From: Bubalus kerabau
Taxonomy: Eukaryota > Chordata > Mammalia > Artiodactyla > Bovidae
Direction of reading: 5' to 3'
Length of the DNA: 64,000 nucleotides
Assembly (NCBI RefSeq): GCF_029407905.1
Contig: NC_073635.1
Location: 36,385,501-36,449,500 of the forward strand
This document shows positions 13,401-28,400 of this stretch, piece after piece. Each line of letters begins with the position of its first letter. Within the stretch, counting starts at the first letter, position 1. The notes below the pieces were generated by a model, which had not been told where the DNA came from, ran no database searches, and saw nothing but the letters and a program-made list of their open reading frames with translations. Made by a program: the position numbers and the translations under genes.

Positions 13401-16400
13401 CTAGAAACTTATGTTCCCCTAGTTATTACCAGACTAAGATAACTTACTGTTTCTGCTCTTAAAATATAATAGGAAATACCCCAGCACATCCTCTGCCCAC
13501 CTCTTCTAAGAGTCAACAGTAACCCTTCCTTCACTATGTCCTTCTTGAGCTCCGGTAAGAATGTAAGGAATTAAGTATCCAGTCTCGCACTCTGGAGTCT
13601 GCTATGTTCTAAACAACTGCTGTCTGATTTGGTGTGGGCAGTAAGTTGTATTACAGTGCTAATGGCTTGGAGGGTTGTTTCCTATATAGGCCTATTAGCT
13701 TAGTTTTAGTCCAACTGATCACATATCATGCCTTTAACCTTTAGCTTCCATCATACAAATGCATGCAAGGGTCAGACCAAAATATTACAGCTATAAGAAA
13801 AATCTAACACCTCCCATGTACACATACCACAAAGCACTCAGTCCACTGGCAACATGTCAGAAGAGTGACTTTGTTTCGGAAGAATGACAAATTTTACAAA
13901 CTTACCTCATTTCTTTATGGACACTTGGAATTTGATCTAAGGCCATTCGGTAGAATTTAATGGCTTTGGAATAATTTCTTTGCTTTAAATAAATATTTCC
14001 CATATTCACTTTCAACCGTCCTAATTTAAAAAAATATTAATGAATATATAATATCCGATTTCTTTCACTTTTTCTATGAGACCAAAAAGTATACAGTATA
14101 AATGCTAAATATAAACAACAATCTCTTGTGGATAAATTCTACAAGGGAAAGCATGTTCCATGGGGTTGCTATGGCTAATTCTACTTGTGATACAGAACAC
14201 AGTCTTCATTTACTATTAGGCAATATGTCTCATACCAACTATATTTTTTCATTTGTATTTGTGTGAATTTTCATATCCTTTAAGCAGGACACTATCATGA
14301 ATTTAACTTGCTTAGAGCACAGATCATTTCATAACTGAGGAAACTGTAAATTAACACTACAAAAGAACTATACTTATCAGAAAAACTAACTACACACACC
14401 TACCTGCATTGCTAAACATCTTATTTTTCACTATAACTTGATACGTGTTTAGTGCTTCAGCATACATCTCATTAGCTGAATACTGACTGGCCAAGTTGAA
14501 AAGAACCTAAGGAAAAAATATTGCAAAGAAACATATAATGATCATCTTAGGTTCCTTTTGCCTATCTTTCTAGAAATTAAAATACTATAACAATGTTAGT
14601 TGCCTCTATCAAGACTCCCAAACCATTAAGAAATGAATTCACAGAAAGTATCTTGCATTCCAACATGAACCAGAACATTAGGACAGGTGGAGCTATCCTC
14701 TAAATTCCACCTAATTTTCCATGTATTCTTTCTAGTCAAAGGATTTGCTATCCTTTAATCTCAGGAAGACCCACAAAGAGTATATGTGTATTGTTAGTAT
14801 TGCTGGTAACAAAAAGAGTAAGGAAGATAGTGGATCAAATTCTCTTTGAAAACATAAACATTATGTGGAAATATCTTAAACCTTAATTTGTAGAGTACTG
14901 CTGCTCTATATGCAAATTTATAATTTAAATAATTGAGCTATAGTAAAGTATGTTCCTAGAGGAAAAAGATGATCATTGTAAATTATTCCCAAATCTAAAG
15001 ATTCCATGGAATCTAAAAATATTAACTATAAATAGTAAACATCTAAATTCTTCTTCCTCCAAGTTTCAATGTCCTTTTTTCCAGTTGTTTAGCATATGAA
15101 GACTTCTCCTACTGAAAATACAACCTTTTAAACATCAGTATATATATATGAAAGAAGTGTCTTTTCAGAATTGAATAAATTTTGCTAGAAACTAGCTGTT
15201 TTTTTTTTTTCCCTACTATCCTCACAGAACACTGTCTTATTAATCTAGTTTGAAGCTCTCTAAGATCACAGACCAAAAAGTCCACATTCAAATCTTATTA
15301 TCTAACTATGTTGTTGATGGATGTTCACCAGACTTATTGTAGTGATCATTTCATAATATATACAAATATCAAGTTGAATACCTGAAATTAACAGAGCATT
15401 GAATCACAATTATACCTCAAAACAAAACAAAAGGAATCTTGTCAAAGTAAGCACACTGAATAGAGCCCAAATATTAGTAATCTTCAAGAGTCCTTAGCTG
15501 GAAGGTTTACTAGTATTTACTACAGTATTAAAAATGACTAAATTAAAGAAGATCACTATACAGACCAAAGATGAGAGTGGTCCCATTAACTAAAGAGCAT
15601 TATTAACCTAATTCTGGGCACCTTAAGTCCAGTAAAGCTTAAGGAACAAGAGAAAACAACAAAGAAAAAAGACTTGTGGAATCTATAAATTCTCACCAAG
15701 ATAACCATATTCAACAGGCACTTTGTACTTACTGAGTAAGTTAAATCCAAGTTGATGTTCTCTGGCCTTGTAACTTGTTCTCGTTGCCTCACCAGGACTC
15801 TCTCCTTTCTGCCTGCATCTTTTGCCTTTTCCAAGGCCTGAAACCAAGTGTACATGGTGTCAACTCCTTCACAAACTCACATAGCTCTTGGTGCATCACA
15901 GGCGCCTGTAGCTGCATTACCCTTACTTCCTGGGTGCTTTGAGCACTCCTACCATAAACTCCCCTCCTGTCTAACCGTGAGCTCTCATCCCTCATGGCAA
16001 GTCCATGTGTATTCTCTGGGAAAGAAGGGGAAGCACAGGGTGGGGGCTAATACCTGGAGCATACCTGCCCACACTGAGTTTATCATCACCTCTCCTCTTA
16101 CCACCTTTAGGTCTCACCATGCCTACCTACATGTCTGACCTACCAGCGTTAGGGCTTCCCTGGTGGCCCAGCCAATAAAGAATCTGCCTACAATGCAAGA
16201 GACCTGAGTTCAATCACTGGTTCGGGAGGATCCCCTGGAGGAGGAAATGGCAACCCATTTCAGTATTCTTGCCTGGAGAATTCCATGGATAGAGGAGCCT
16301 GGCAGGCTACAGTCCATGGGGTCACAAAGAATCCAACATGACTGAGCGACTAAAACTTTCACTGCATGCCCCTCTAACTTCTTTTTTTCCTTTCAGCTCC

Positions 16401-19400
16401 TGAATCTTTGGTGTTTTAATTCAATCTCATGAGACAGGAATTTAGGTGAGTTTGTTTGGTTTTTGGGATGCTCAAAGTACAGATAAGCCACAGATAACTG
16501 CTACCTAATAGGACAACAGATCCTCAGTTTCACTAAGATCTTACTCAGAACATTAAGAACCTTTAATTGATTTCCATGGAGAGACTGACCAGTCCCATTA
16601 ATGCCTTAATCTGATAATTAAGTCACAGAAACTGTATCTATGTGGTGTGATGATCAAAGTAATGTGAACAAAGCACCTAAGAGAAAAAAAATTAATTGAA
16701 AAAAAAAAAAAAGCCACAGAGTTGGATTCCCAAAAAGCAAACCATGAGTTTGCAGTTTTACTTAGGACAAAATATTTTAGGGCAGTGAGGCTTAAATAAG
16801 AAAAAAAGCCCTTAGTACTTTTTTTATGGATCACAGTAGCTCTGCCTTCAGCAGGCTGTGCATCAATCCAGTAATCCACCAGGCTGAAAAATTTCGTCAA
16901 CTGATATATCAGAATTTTCTCCCCTCCTTAAATGACCAATGAGAAAAATTACAAAATCAACCAACTGTTTTGACATCAGAGTTTATGAAGCAGAGTTAAA
17001 ACTGTAGGCTCTCAAAATAATTATTTCAGTGAAAACTCCAAGGCCAGTCCACAGCAAAATGAAAATATTTATCTAGATGTGTGCATGTATGGGTGCATAC
17101 ACAAAAGTAGACACATACTCACACGCTTCTTGATCTTGAATCTCAACCAGTTTATGGACTTACCAATTTTAAGTCTCCACAACTGTTAGCAATACAGCTT
17201 TCTTCTACCAACTCATTTACTTTCTTCTCTAATTGTCTGATCTTTTCTTCTGGACTGTTAAAGAAAAAACCAAGTATATTCTGAATCATTCAACCACTAA
17301 TAATATATATGAAATTTAACTTACTTTTAACATAGTCCATCATGTGCTCATTAACTTTAAAAGTAGGTCACAGATAAGACAAATACATAAATGGCAATGA
17401 ACAATAAATGTACCACTCTTTTTAATAACTACAGTATATATTCATAATAATAGTAAATATAGCTAATGTTTTTTCAGCATAAGTGTAATTTAATTTTGAG
17501 CTAAATGCTTTACCCTAATTATGTCACTTAATCTTCATAAAAATATTTGATACAAGTACTGTCGTTATTTCATTTAACTGACAGGGAAACTGAGGTTTAC
17601 AAAGTTAAGTACTGGCAGTCCAGTGGTTAGGACTCTGCACGCTTCCATTGCAGGAGGCTCAGGTTCAATCTCTGTTTGGGGGGACTGAGATCCCACAAGT
17701 GGTGTGGGGAGGCCCAAAAAAAGAAAGAAAGAAAGCTAAGTATTATGCCTGAGATCATACAGCTGGTAAGTTACAGAGCCAAGGTTTGAACACAAATAAG
17801 GTAACTCTAGGGCCCATGTTATTATATTGTTAACACCATTCCTGAAAGGAAGTGGATCCTATGGCAAATGAAAACTTTATCAATAGTGGAATAACTGAAG
17901 CCCCCATAAAAGAGAGAAAAAGTATTATGATTTACTACCAAATAGATACCAGAGTTGGGTTTTTTGTGGCCAAGGAGCATGGCTTGTGGGATAGCCAAGG
18001 ACGGAATCCAGACCACGTTAATAAAAGCCCAGAGTCCTAATCACTGGACCACAACAGAGAACTCCCCACAGAGACTTCTAACAAGGTAAAGAAGTTTAAA
18101 AAATCTTGACTCCATCAGTAGTACACGAAGTATCCCCAAACCAATCACATTTTAAACCAGCCTGTTGTTTCATTACCACTTTCTTCCAACAAAGTACCAC
18201 AACACTCTGTATGTACATCACTGCCTAAACAAACTTCTACTACAAATACGTCAGAATAAACATCAATTCTCCTAATTCTCTTCAAACAGACTTTTAAAAA
18301 GAATACAGGAACAAATTAGGTCTATAAAATCATATTCTTCAATAAAGCCTGGGATTAAGGCAACAAATTTTATTTATAGAGATCTGCAAAATTCTGAGTA
18401 AATGAATACAATAGATGGTGGCTTTGTAAAAGTTAGCAAGTTCAGAATTTAAGTACAGAATTCTATTTTCAAGTTGTCTGAAACACTCTAATAAATGTCT
18501 TTAAACAGTACTTACAGAGTGTTACTTTGAAGCCTAAAATGTCAATATAAAAATTTAAAGCTAAAAATCTGTAAAAGAACTGCATGAAGACAGTGGCAGT
18601 AACTGCCCCATCCCCACCAGACACCAGGAGAATGAACCCTGTGTGCAGACCCTGCGGGACACCCCCCACAGGCACTTGCCCGCCACCCTGTGTTCGGAAG
18701 CCAGGCTACAGAAGCGTCTCCCTCCCCAGCCAATCATCTGGTTCCATCAGACACGAGTGCTGAGATTCTGGCCAGAGAAACAAAGACAGTCGGCCCGGGC
18801 AGATGTCTCCCAGAAAGTCCTTTGCTTCTCAAAGGGGACCTGAGACTGGGCATCTTCTGAGTCTAGGTGTTAACGACTACATGAAGGTTCCAGACTCCCA
18901 TGACCCTCTTGGAGTCATGAGGACAGGAAGTCCTTGAGAAAAGCCAAGAGTGAGCACACTGTGAGCGTTGGCCGCTGTTATTTGTAAAATGTATAGATTC
19001 ACAGTGCTCAGGTATCAGTACATGCTACACAGCTGAATTTACGCCGTAGCTTTTAGCTACTCTCTACTATCATGAAACTAATACTATAAAAAATTAAATT
19101 TCTCAATATCAATATAACAAACATATATTTTCTTAATTTTTTTTTCTTTGAAGTATGCTTTTAAAATAAGAATATCTATTACACACACAACCACATTTGG
19201 CCTTCAAGAGAATCAATACTGGCACCCATAAAAATGAGACATGCCTTCAATGTGCTCCAGTAAAACTGCACAGATACATGGGGCTGCCTTTCTTAGACTG
19301 AGTCTCTTCCTAGATGCTAGGACAATGCTTTGATTACTATTCTGCTGACACAAACTTTCAAAATACGTAAGGATTATGTATTTGAGAAGTAAAAACTTCT

Positions 19401-22400
19401 CAAAGAAGTTGTGCAAAGAAGACATGCAACCACCATAGCAAAGGAGCACAGGACTTGCATACCTGTCTTCACTCCTGGCCTCCAGGGGTGGTGCCGGGCC
19501 CCACGACTGTCCAAGGGGGTCAAACGCAGAGCCTGGGACACAGCAGTCAAGAGGTCACATTCAATGTGCATCCACACAATCAGAGGAAATGTGAAACCCT
19601 GCACATGCTGTCTAATTCACCTATTTATTAAATGGAATGGACCTTTTTTATGCTTACATGAGTATTCTTTATATTGAGTAACTGGTAAGATTTTTAACGT
19701 ACATAAAACCATGTAAATAAAACTGCATTACCATATAAAAACAAAAATAAATACTTAGTACTTATTTCTCCCCACAGTAATCTATCTCTGTTATGAATTC
19801 TTAACTGTCAATCATGGGATTAATAACCTGGTATTGGCTTTTTAATTTTCATTATTGGTATCATAAACATTAATTCTGTCACAGAAGTTTTATTTTAAAA
19901 TTATTATTTAACTTATCATCTATTTAAATACTATTTTCACCTTTGATTCTTTAGCTCTAACTCACAGACAAATTTTTAGCATGCAGCGTGGCATGATCTG
20001 ACATGACATGCAGTGTGACTACACCTCAACCGGGATGCAGAACACTCCCACCACCCTTTTCCTGACCCTAACCCTAAAATAATCAATGACAGGTTAAGTT
20101 TTATTTAAAATGATAATATATTTAAACATACAAAAACAGTTTAAAAATTAAAAGATTTGAAAAAAAATTAATAGCTGAAATAATGTAACAAACCTCTCAA
20201 AGCTCCCTTGGTAAAGCCAGCGGCTCTCACTGCTGTCATGGGTCTAGTAACTCCATCCTTAGGAGAACAAGAATCATTTAAAAAGTGTTCTTACATATGA
20301 TCTACCTCTTATTTACAGTTCTGCACATGACACACATCTTAATAAAACCCCAGTCTTGAACAAAGGTTTATAATCCCTCCCTACTGCTTTGTCCTATAAA
20401 ATTTCAATTTTTCAATCGAACTGGACTTACTCCCAGTTTGAAAAGAAAAACACTCTTTTGGGTTTTCAGTAATACCTTATATAGCTTAGTAGCTGGCTAC
20501 TCCCTACTTTGGGCTGGTATCCTGTAGGCCTATGAGAGAAACCATAGCAACTGCTGGAAATCACAGCGCAGGAGAACCGGGTCCCAGAGTCCATCCTACA
20601 GACAAACTAGAAGGCCTATTGTCCATTTCCCTGTGGGATTTCACTTGAGACCTGAGTAAATAGTGATAAATCCAGAGACTGCCACAAAAGATTTCAAGCA
20701 GTTCAAATATTAGCTCACAGGTTAAAGAATCAGGGTCGCTATGTAAGTAATATCTTAAAAAAAAAAACAAAAAAAACTTTGGTAATAATATTCTAAATCA
20801 CAAGAAAGGCCCAAGATACAAACCCACACATGGGGATACCTGAATAGCCCCTGTCATCGGTCTTCCCATTGACGACGCCAGGGAGGTCTTGGACTAGTGA
20901 ACAAAAAACTAAGTTAAAATGATTCCAAAAAACTTCTACACTTAATTTTATAAACCAAGCTATAAAAGTTTCTTTATAACTTTCTTTCCTTCATTCTACT
21001 GGCAAGTAAACCTTTTATCTCCCAAGGATATAGGATCAAACAATAAAACTCTAAAACAGGCATCAGCAAACTACATCCCTCGGCCCTTATATGGGACAGA
21101 GCCACACTCCCTTCGTCTACGCTATCTCTGGCTGCCTCTCCACAGGTGCACAACTGGGTCTCCCAGAGCCTAAACTTCCCGGCTCTTCACAGAAAAGCTC
21201 ACTGACTCCTGTTCGGAAACATCACCAAAACCAAATTCATGAGTGATATCTGCTCTGACTGATTAATAAATGGATGTTTCACACGATACACTGTTATACA
21301 ACGTTAAGGCCACTCTCTCTGTCCACAGGAAGGGGACAACTGGAAGGCCAGTGCCCAGGACTCTAGGTTCTGAAGCCATCTTTACGACCCCTAAGAAATA
21401 TTATCAGAAAGACTAGGAAATGCTATTTCATCTCATTCCTTCATTTTTCTCCCATTTCTCTACTATTTAGCAGAAGTGAAAACATCCAAACTATTTGTAA
21501 TTTGGGCAAGATTTAAAAGATTTAATGGATTTTTATATAGCATCTTTCCTCCAAAGATCTCAAATAAAAGCAAGACCCAATTATATATGCCTCTAAAATT
21601 TTTCTTCAATTTTATTTTTTCATATATTACTTAGTAAGTTTTTAGAAATTATAAACATTACATTTATATAAGACTAACTTCACACAAAATATACAAATGT
21701 AATACACATGACACTTGGTTATATGATATAGAAAATGAAAAGTCAATCAACAAACACAATGTTTACAGACAGGAAAAGATAGCAAAACATTTTGTTTTAT
21801 TTACAACCAAAATGACTAGAATATCCAAAGCTATATATCAACAATTTATAATATTCATCACTATTCAAAATGGAAAATACATCTGGATCACAAGCTGAAT
21901 GGTAGCTAGACTTATTTAAAACTGCCTAAAGTGAACTTATATATGAGAAAATGTATCTTCATATCTTCAGCTTAAGAAAACATACCCCATATCCAGTAGC
22001 TACGGGTCTAGAAACTGCTGTGCTTGGTATTTTAGCAGTTATCTTGGGGAGGAAAAAAAAATAGTTAATAGAATTCAGATCAAGTTATATAATAGAAAAC
22101 TGGAAAGGAAATGGAAAATACAGACTTATCAGTAGAGAAATATTTACATAACATTTAGAATAATTTCTTTTAAATTATTCTAAATATTAAGGAGCTGGAG
22201 TATTTTAAGTATTGAGAAGGTCTATTTTGGAACTCATCTGAAAGGAGAAAAGGGACTTTAGAGTGACCTGTGGGTCAGTGGGATACAGGAGTCTCCAATG
22301 GACACACCTACCATTAATTCTGCATGATTATTACCACCAGACACTGGGTCTAACAACAGACACTGGATCTGGAGTCAGGGACCCTGGGTTTGAATCTCAG

Positions 22401-25400
22401 CTCTCCCTCTACTTGCTGTGTTTACTTTACCTCTCTGAACATAAATGTTCTCATTTCTGAAATAAAGATACAAAGCATGTTGATCACAAAATTGTAGTCA
22501 CAGTTGATCACGGAGCTTTTCACAGATGCACTGGGCTGAAGAGACAAACCCTAGAGGGGGGTCTGCCGAGGGGGCAGCCCTGGGACTCCTCCAAACTTCA
22601 AACTGTAACCTCATAAGGCTTCACTCAGACTGGAAGGTCAATCAGCCTGTGTAAGACCTGAGCCCAATTTAGAAACATTTCACATTCAACTGGGTTGAGG
22701 TGATTCAGTGTTCCAAGCATCTCTGCAGCCATACACAAAAGTAAATTCTCTCCAATAAAAGACACCTGCCCTGATAAGGCAGCCACGTGGCTGTTGAGCA
22801 TCTGAAATGTGGCTCAGGCAGTAACATCTGGATTTTAAATTTTTACTTACTTTTTAATGATTTAGATGTAAATAGCCACAACATGGCTAGTGGTTATCAT
22901 TCCAGACAGCACAGACACGTGCTTTAAATTATCTCTAAAATGTTTCATTTACAATGTCTGGCATTCAGTCTAAAACAACCAGACACATAGGAGCAAGCGT
23001 CCCTAATCAAAATCCAAGAGAAACAAAATGGAAAGACATGCAGAAGGGGAATCATATGATGGAAAGAAACATCAAACACAGGCTCTGACCAGCATGCTCA
23101 ACATGTTCAGTGAATCAAAAGACAAGATTGACAATTTCAGTACAGAACTGAAAACTACAAAAAATGGATAAGTGAAAATCCTAGAACTGAAAATAATGTA
23201 AAAATTTGGCATTGTCCAGAAAGTAGTAAAATATTAAATTATACTAGACTTTGATAAGTTAAAAGATGAGTACTGTAATCTTTACAAAAACACTAAAAGA
23301 ATGGTCAAGGAATGTAAACTCCCAAGATAACAGAGGGAGAAATGTAATAAAAATCAAACAAAAAAAGGTAAGAAAGGAGAGAAATAAAACATAAAGAAGG
23401 AAGGAAAAAACAAAGCAAATACTAAGGCAACAAATGAAACCAATTTCACTAAATGTAAGTAGATGAAATACTTCACTAAAAGAATAAGATTATCTGACAA
23501 TATTAAAAAAAAACAGAATTCTATTCATGTTGCTAATAAAAAATATTTCTCTAAGAAATATATCTCAAATACACAGATCTGAGAAAGCTGGAAGTGAAAA
23601 AATGGGGACGACATACAATGCAAACACTAGACAAAAGAGAACCTGGGGAGCTACAGCAATGTAGGAACACCTGACGAAACAGACACAAAGCACTACTAGC
23701 TAGAAGGACATTTCATAACAATAAAAGACAACATAAAAATATAACAAATATATAAAACAAAAACCTAAACAAAGAAATTCAGAATCATAGTGTATAATCT
23801 ATTTTTCTCATTGATAATAATAGAACTTCAATTCCTGCGTACCCCACCCCCAAAATCAATAAAAATACTGAACATTTGAACAAAATCATTAATAAACTTG
23901 ACCAAACTGACAGATAACAGGTCTTGGAAAAACATGAAAAGGTAGGATGTGGGTCCCAGCAAAACTTTTCTGTGAGAACAAACTGAAGGAAAGAGACTAT
24001 TTTTCTTTTTAATCACTCACTAATGACTAGATCTGTTCTTCTGGTTTTTACTCTTGGCACTGGACTGATCTCTTAGAAAGACTGGATCCTGTGTCTCCTT
24101 GCTCCTTACTCACCCCGCACCCTCACCCAAAGAGCCTTTCCTCACATACTTCAAGGCTGACCTTAACTGCACACATCCTTAAATATTCAACCGTACATTT
24201 ATCTCCTGACTGTCCCAACTAGGAATAAAGAAATTATCTTTGTGGTCCCAGAGCAATTTATACTCTTTTTACAACACAAATTATAATATGCCTTGTAATT
24301 TCTATTTGTGTCCACTTTACTCTTTGCCCAGTGCCTCTCCTATAAAAGTTGCACAGTTTTTTCCCATTTAATACAGTAAATAGGGTATGATGACAATATC
24401 ATTCAAAGGAGTGGAGACCTACTCTCTGTCCTGGTTACAGGTAACTGTGAGACCTCTCCTCCCAGCCTTGTTTCCTGTCTATAACATGAGGGTCTCTGAA
24501 GTCATTTCTAAACATCAGTGAAGGGCCAGCTTGGAGACATTATCATATATAGTGATTTGTTGATACACCAAATCACTATCATATATAGTGATTTGTTGAT
24601 ACACCAAATCACTAAACTGAAGGCTTTCACTTATTCACTGCTGCTGCTGCCAAGTTGCTTCAGTTGTGTCCGACTCTGTGCGACCCCATGGACTGCAGCC
24701 TACCAGGCTTCTCCGTCCATGGGATTCTCCAGGCAAGAACACTGGAGCGGGTTGCCATTTCCTTCTCCAATGCATGAAAGTGGAAAGTGAAAGTGAAGTC
24801 ACTCAGTCGTGTCTGACTCTTAGCGACCCCATGGACTGCAGCCCACCAGGCTCCTCCATCCATGGGATCTTCCGGGCAACAGTACTGGAGTGGGGTGCCA
24901 TTGCCTTCTCCCACTTATTCACTAAGTTGTGATATAAAGATCTATGGAGTACCCACAGCAAACAAAGAAAAGATCAATAAATAAGACAGTTTACCTCTTC
25001 AAAAAGGTTACAGTCTTGTCATTAGCCAAGTGCAAGAACTTAATCTATAGTTTTCCTTTCCATAATGAAGGTAACCTTAAAATTAAAATACAGCTTATGG
25101 AATGTGTAGTCAAGAACTGACTTCACCCAAAGAGAGTACTGGCTTTGCCCTTCACTACAGGGAGGTGATCTGTATGCCCCTGTAATGTCCTGCCTGAAAC
25201 ATCCCTGTTTCCCTGGGGGGCTTTGGCCACCAGACAGTCTAACTCCCAGATATATTAGCTTGAACCTCCATGAGGGGCTAGAGACTAATGGGCAGAACAA
25301 GGACAGTGTGTGACGGAGCCCCATTAACACCTTGGACATGAGAGTCATGGGAGGGCCTCCTTGCCGGCTCTACAAGTACCGTCACCACACAGAAGGGTTG

Positions 25401-28400
25401 GGGGGGTTAAAGCCACCCAGGGCTCCACAGGGAAAGGACAACCAGACCCCCCACGTCTGACGTCCCAGACTCTGCCCCAGGTCTCTCTTCTCTCAGCAGA
25501 TTTAACCTGTATCCTCCTCCTGAAATAAACCGTTAAGTATAATAGCTTTCAATGAGTTCTTTGAGTCTTTTCAGAAAATTACAGATGCTGAAGGTGCCTG
25601 CAGCTGGAATTAGAAGTGAGGACAGTCCCATGGACTGCTGTGCTCTCTAACTTCGAGGAGGGAACCCCACAAATGTGACAGGCAAGGTCCTTCCCACCGG
25701 AAGTGGTTTAATGTGGACCTTTCATTACTGCAGAACAGTTACGTATGGTGGGAGGGAAGAGGCCCTGACAGAGTGAGGGAGGGCAGGTGGGAGGACACAC
25801 CAACTACAGCAGGGGATTCACTCCCTAACAGCCTGTCGACCTGGCACTGCTGGCCTCTTTTAGGTAACTTACTGTGGGGTGGCCTGCAGCCTCCGAGATG
25901 CTAGGCACTGGTCCAAGTTATGAGAACTAAAAATATCTCCAGGGCAAACATGTGCCAGGGCAGGTGGGCGAGTGGGCACTGAGAACCACTGCTCTGGAGC
26001 CATGGGTGGGCAGAACACTAGGCATAGAACTTTCTGTACTTCTCGCTTTACCTAGTGCCAACCTTGTTTATTTTCAACTACAAAAGACACTCGGTAGAGT
26101 TCATGCACTGTGGAAGGCAGAAGTCTATTCTCTGTGTGACATATAAAACTTTACTAATAACACTGAAAACAATCACTCTAGCCATGTATGTACTGGTGGA
26201 GGATTAATTAGTGGACAGTCATTAATCCAAGGGAGGTGTAATTTGCAACTTAACCCCCAGTGTTTTCAAAGATCAATATTTATATAACATTAAAAATTAG
26301 ACAAATTTTTTAAAAATAATGTTTTGGGTAAACATATTTCAGTGTCTTACATAAATAATAATATTTATATTCTCAAGAGTATAAAAGTTCTTTGATCTAT
26401 ATTACTTTAAAATTAACTTACTGGATATACTGTAAACTATAAAACATTGCTATAAGAAACTGAAAAAGAAATACATGGAAAGGCATCCTGTATTCAAGGC
26501 TATAAAACTTTATATTGTTAAGATATCTATATTGAACTTCCCTGGTGGTCCAGTGGTTAAGAATATACCCGCCCTATAATTGACTGGAAGTGGCAAAAGT
26601 GGGCATTATTCCTAATTCTAGGGGAAAAGCTTTTGGTCTTTTACCACCAAATATGTTGTTAGCAGTGGGGTTTTCTTATATAGCCTTTATCATGGTGAGT
26701 TTCCTTCTATTTCTAGTTCATTATGTGTTTTTATTGTGAAAGGATGTGGAATTTTGTCAAGTTCTTTTATTGCATCAATTGAGATGATTTGGGCTTTTTT
26801 TCCCTTCATTCTATTAAGGTGACATATCTCATTGATTAATTTTTGTCTGTTGATCCATTCTCAAATTCCAGGAATAAATCCCACTTGGTCATAGTGTATA
26901 ACCCTTATAATATGCTGCTTTGGTTTGCTTATATTTTGTTCAGGATTTCTAGGTCAGTATTCGTAAAGGATATTTGTAATTTTCTTGTAGTGTCTTTGCC
27001 TGGCTTTGGTATCAGTGTAAAAGTTTTCAAAATATATTCTGGACTTAAAAAAAAAAAGAATCGGGGACACGGGTTCGATCCTTGGTCAGGGAAGAACCCA
27101 CATGCCTCAGGGCAACTAAGCCCATGAGCCACAACTACTGAAGCCCGCATACCCTAGAGCCCACACTCCGTAAGAGAAGCCACCACAACGAGAAGCCCAC
27201 ACACTGCAACTAGAGAAAGCACATGTGCAGCAACAAAGACCCAGCACAGCCAAATATAAATAAATTACTTAAAAAAAGATATCTATATTACTCAAAGCAA
27301 CACACAGATTCAATGCAATCTCTACCAAAATCCCAATGTCATTTTTTTTTTTTTTTTAAGAAATGGGAAAATCCAACCTAAAACTCATTTGGAATCTTAA
27401 GAGACCCTGGAGAGCCAAAAAATTTTGAAAAAGATCTAAGTTGGGGGACTCCTATCTGCTGATTTCAAAACATATTACAACGCTACTGCACTGGAAACAA
27501 TGTGGTGCTGGCATAAAAAACCAACGGAAGGAATGACTTTCAACAAGGGTGTCAAGACCACACAAGGGGGAAGGAAGGTCAGTCTCCCAAATGGCACTGA
27601 GAATACTGGATATCCTCACGCAAAACAATGAAATTGGACCCTTAATCTTATAGAGCATTCAAAAATGAACTCAAAGTAGATTAAAGGCCCAAACATAAGA
27701 CCTAAAACCTAAAAGACTATAAAACTGCTAGAAAAAAAACAGGAAAATTTCATGCCATTGGACTTAGCAATGATTTCTTGGATATGACATTAAAAAGCAC
27801 AGGCAACTTAAGCAAAAACAGACAAATGGGACCACATCAAACATAAAGCCTTTTGTGGGTCAGAGGATCCAATCAACAGAATAAAAAACAGCTACCTACA
27901 GAATGGGAGAAAATATCTGCAAAGCATATATCCAACAAAGAATTCCTACAACTCAACAACAAAACATTAAATAACCCAGCTTAAAAATGGGCAAAATACT
28001 TGAACAGACATTTCTTCAAAGATCATACACAAATGGCCAAAAAGTATATGAAAAGATAACATCACTAATAATCAGAGAAATGCAAATCAAGACCACAATG
28101 AGAACCATTTCATAGCCATTAAAACTGCTACTATCAAAAAACAGAAAATAACAAGTGTTAGTGAAGGGTAGAGGAACTGGAGCCTGCGTGCACTGTTGGC
28201 AGAACTACCATACAATCCAGAATCCCCACTTCCAGATATACACCCCGAAAACAGGGCCTCAGGATATTTGTGTCCCCAAGTTCACGGCAGTGCTGCTCAC
28301 AATAGCCAACAGGTGGAAGCAACCCAAGTGTGTGCAGAACAAGATGTGGTCCATCCAGACAATGAAATGTCATTAAGCCTGAGAAAGGAAGGAAACCCAG

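Noticed and set aside
16598..16900. 100-codon minus-strand frame starting MTKFFSLVDYWIDAQPAEGR
   Set aside because: Looked like a possible processed pseudogene scrap, but I recognise no family and the rest of the frame is low complexity.
20056..20078. Telomere-like ccctaaccctaa stretch
   Set aside because: Only two units; no interstitial telomeric array.
24541..24612. CRISPR-like repeat pair
   Set aside because: Two directly abutting copies without spacers in a mammalian intron; a tandem duplication.
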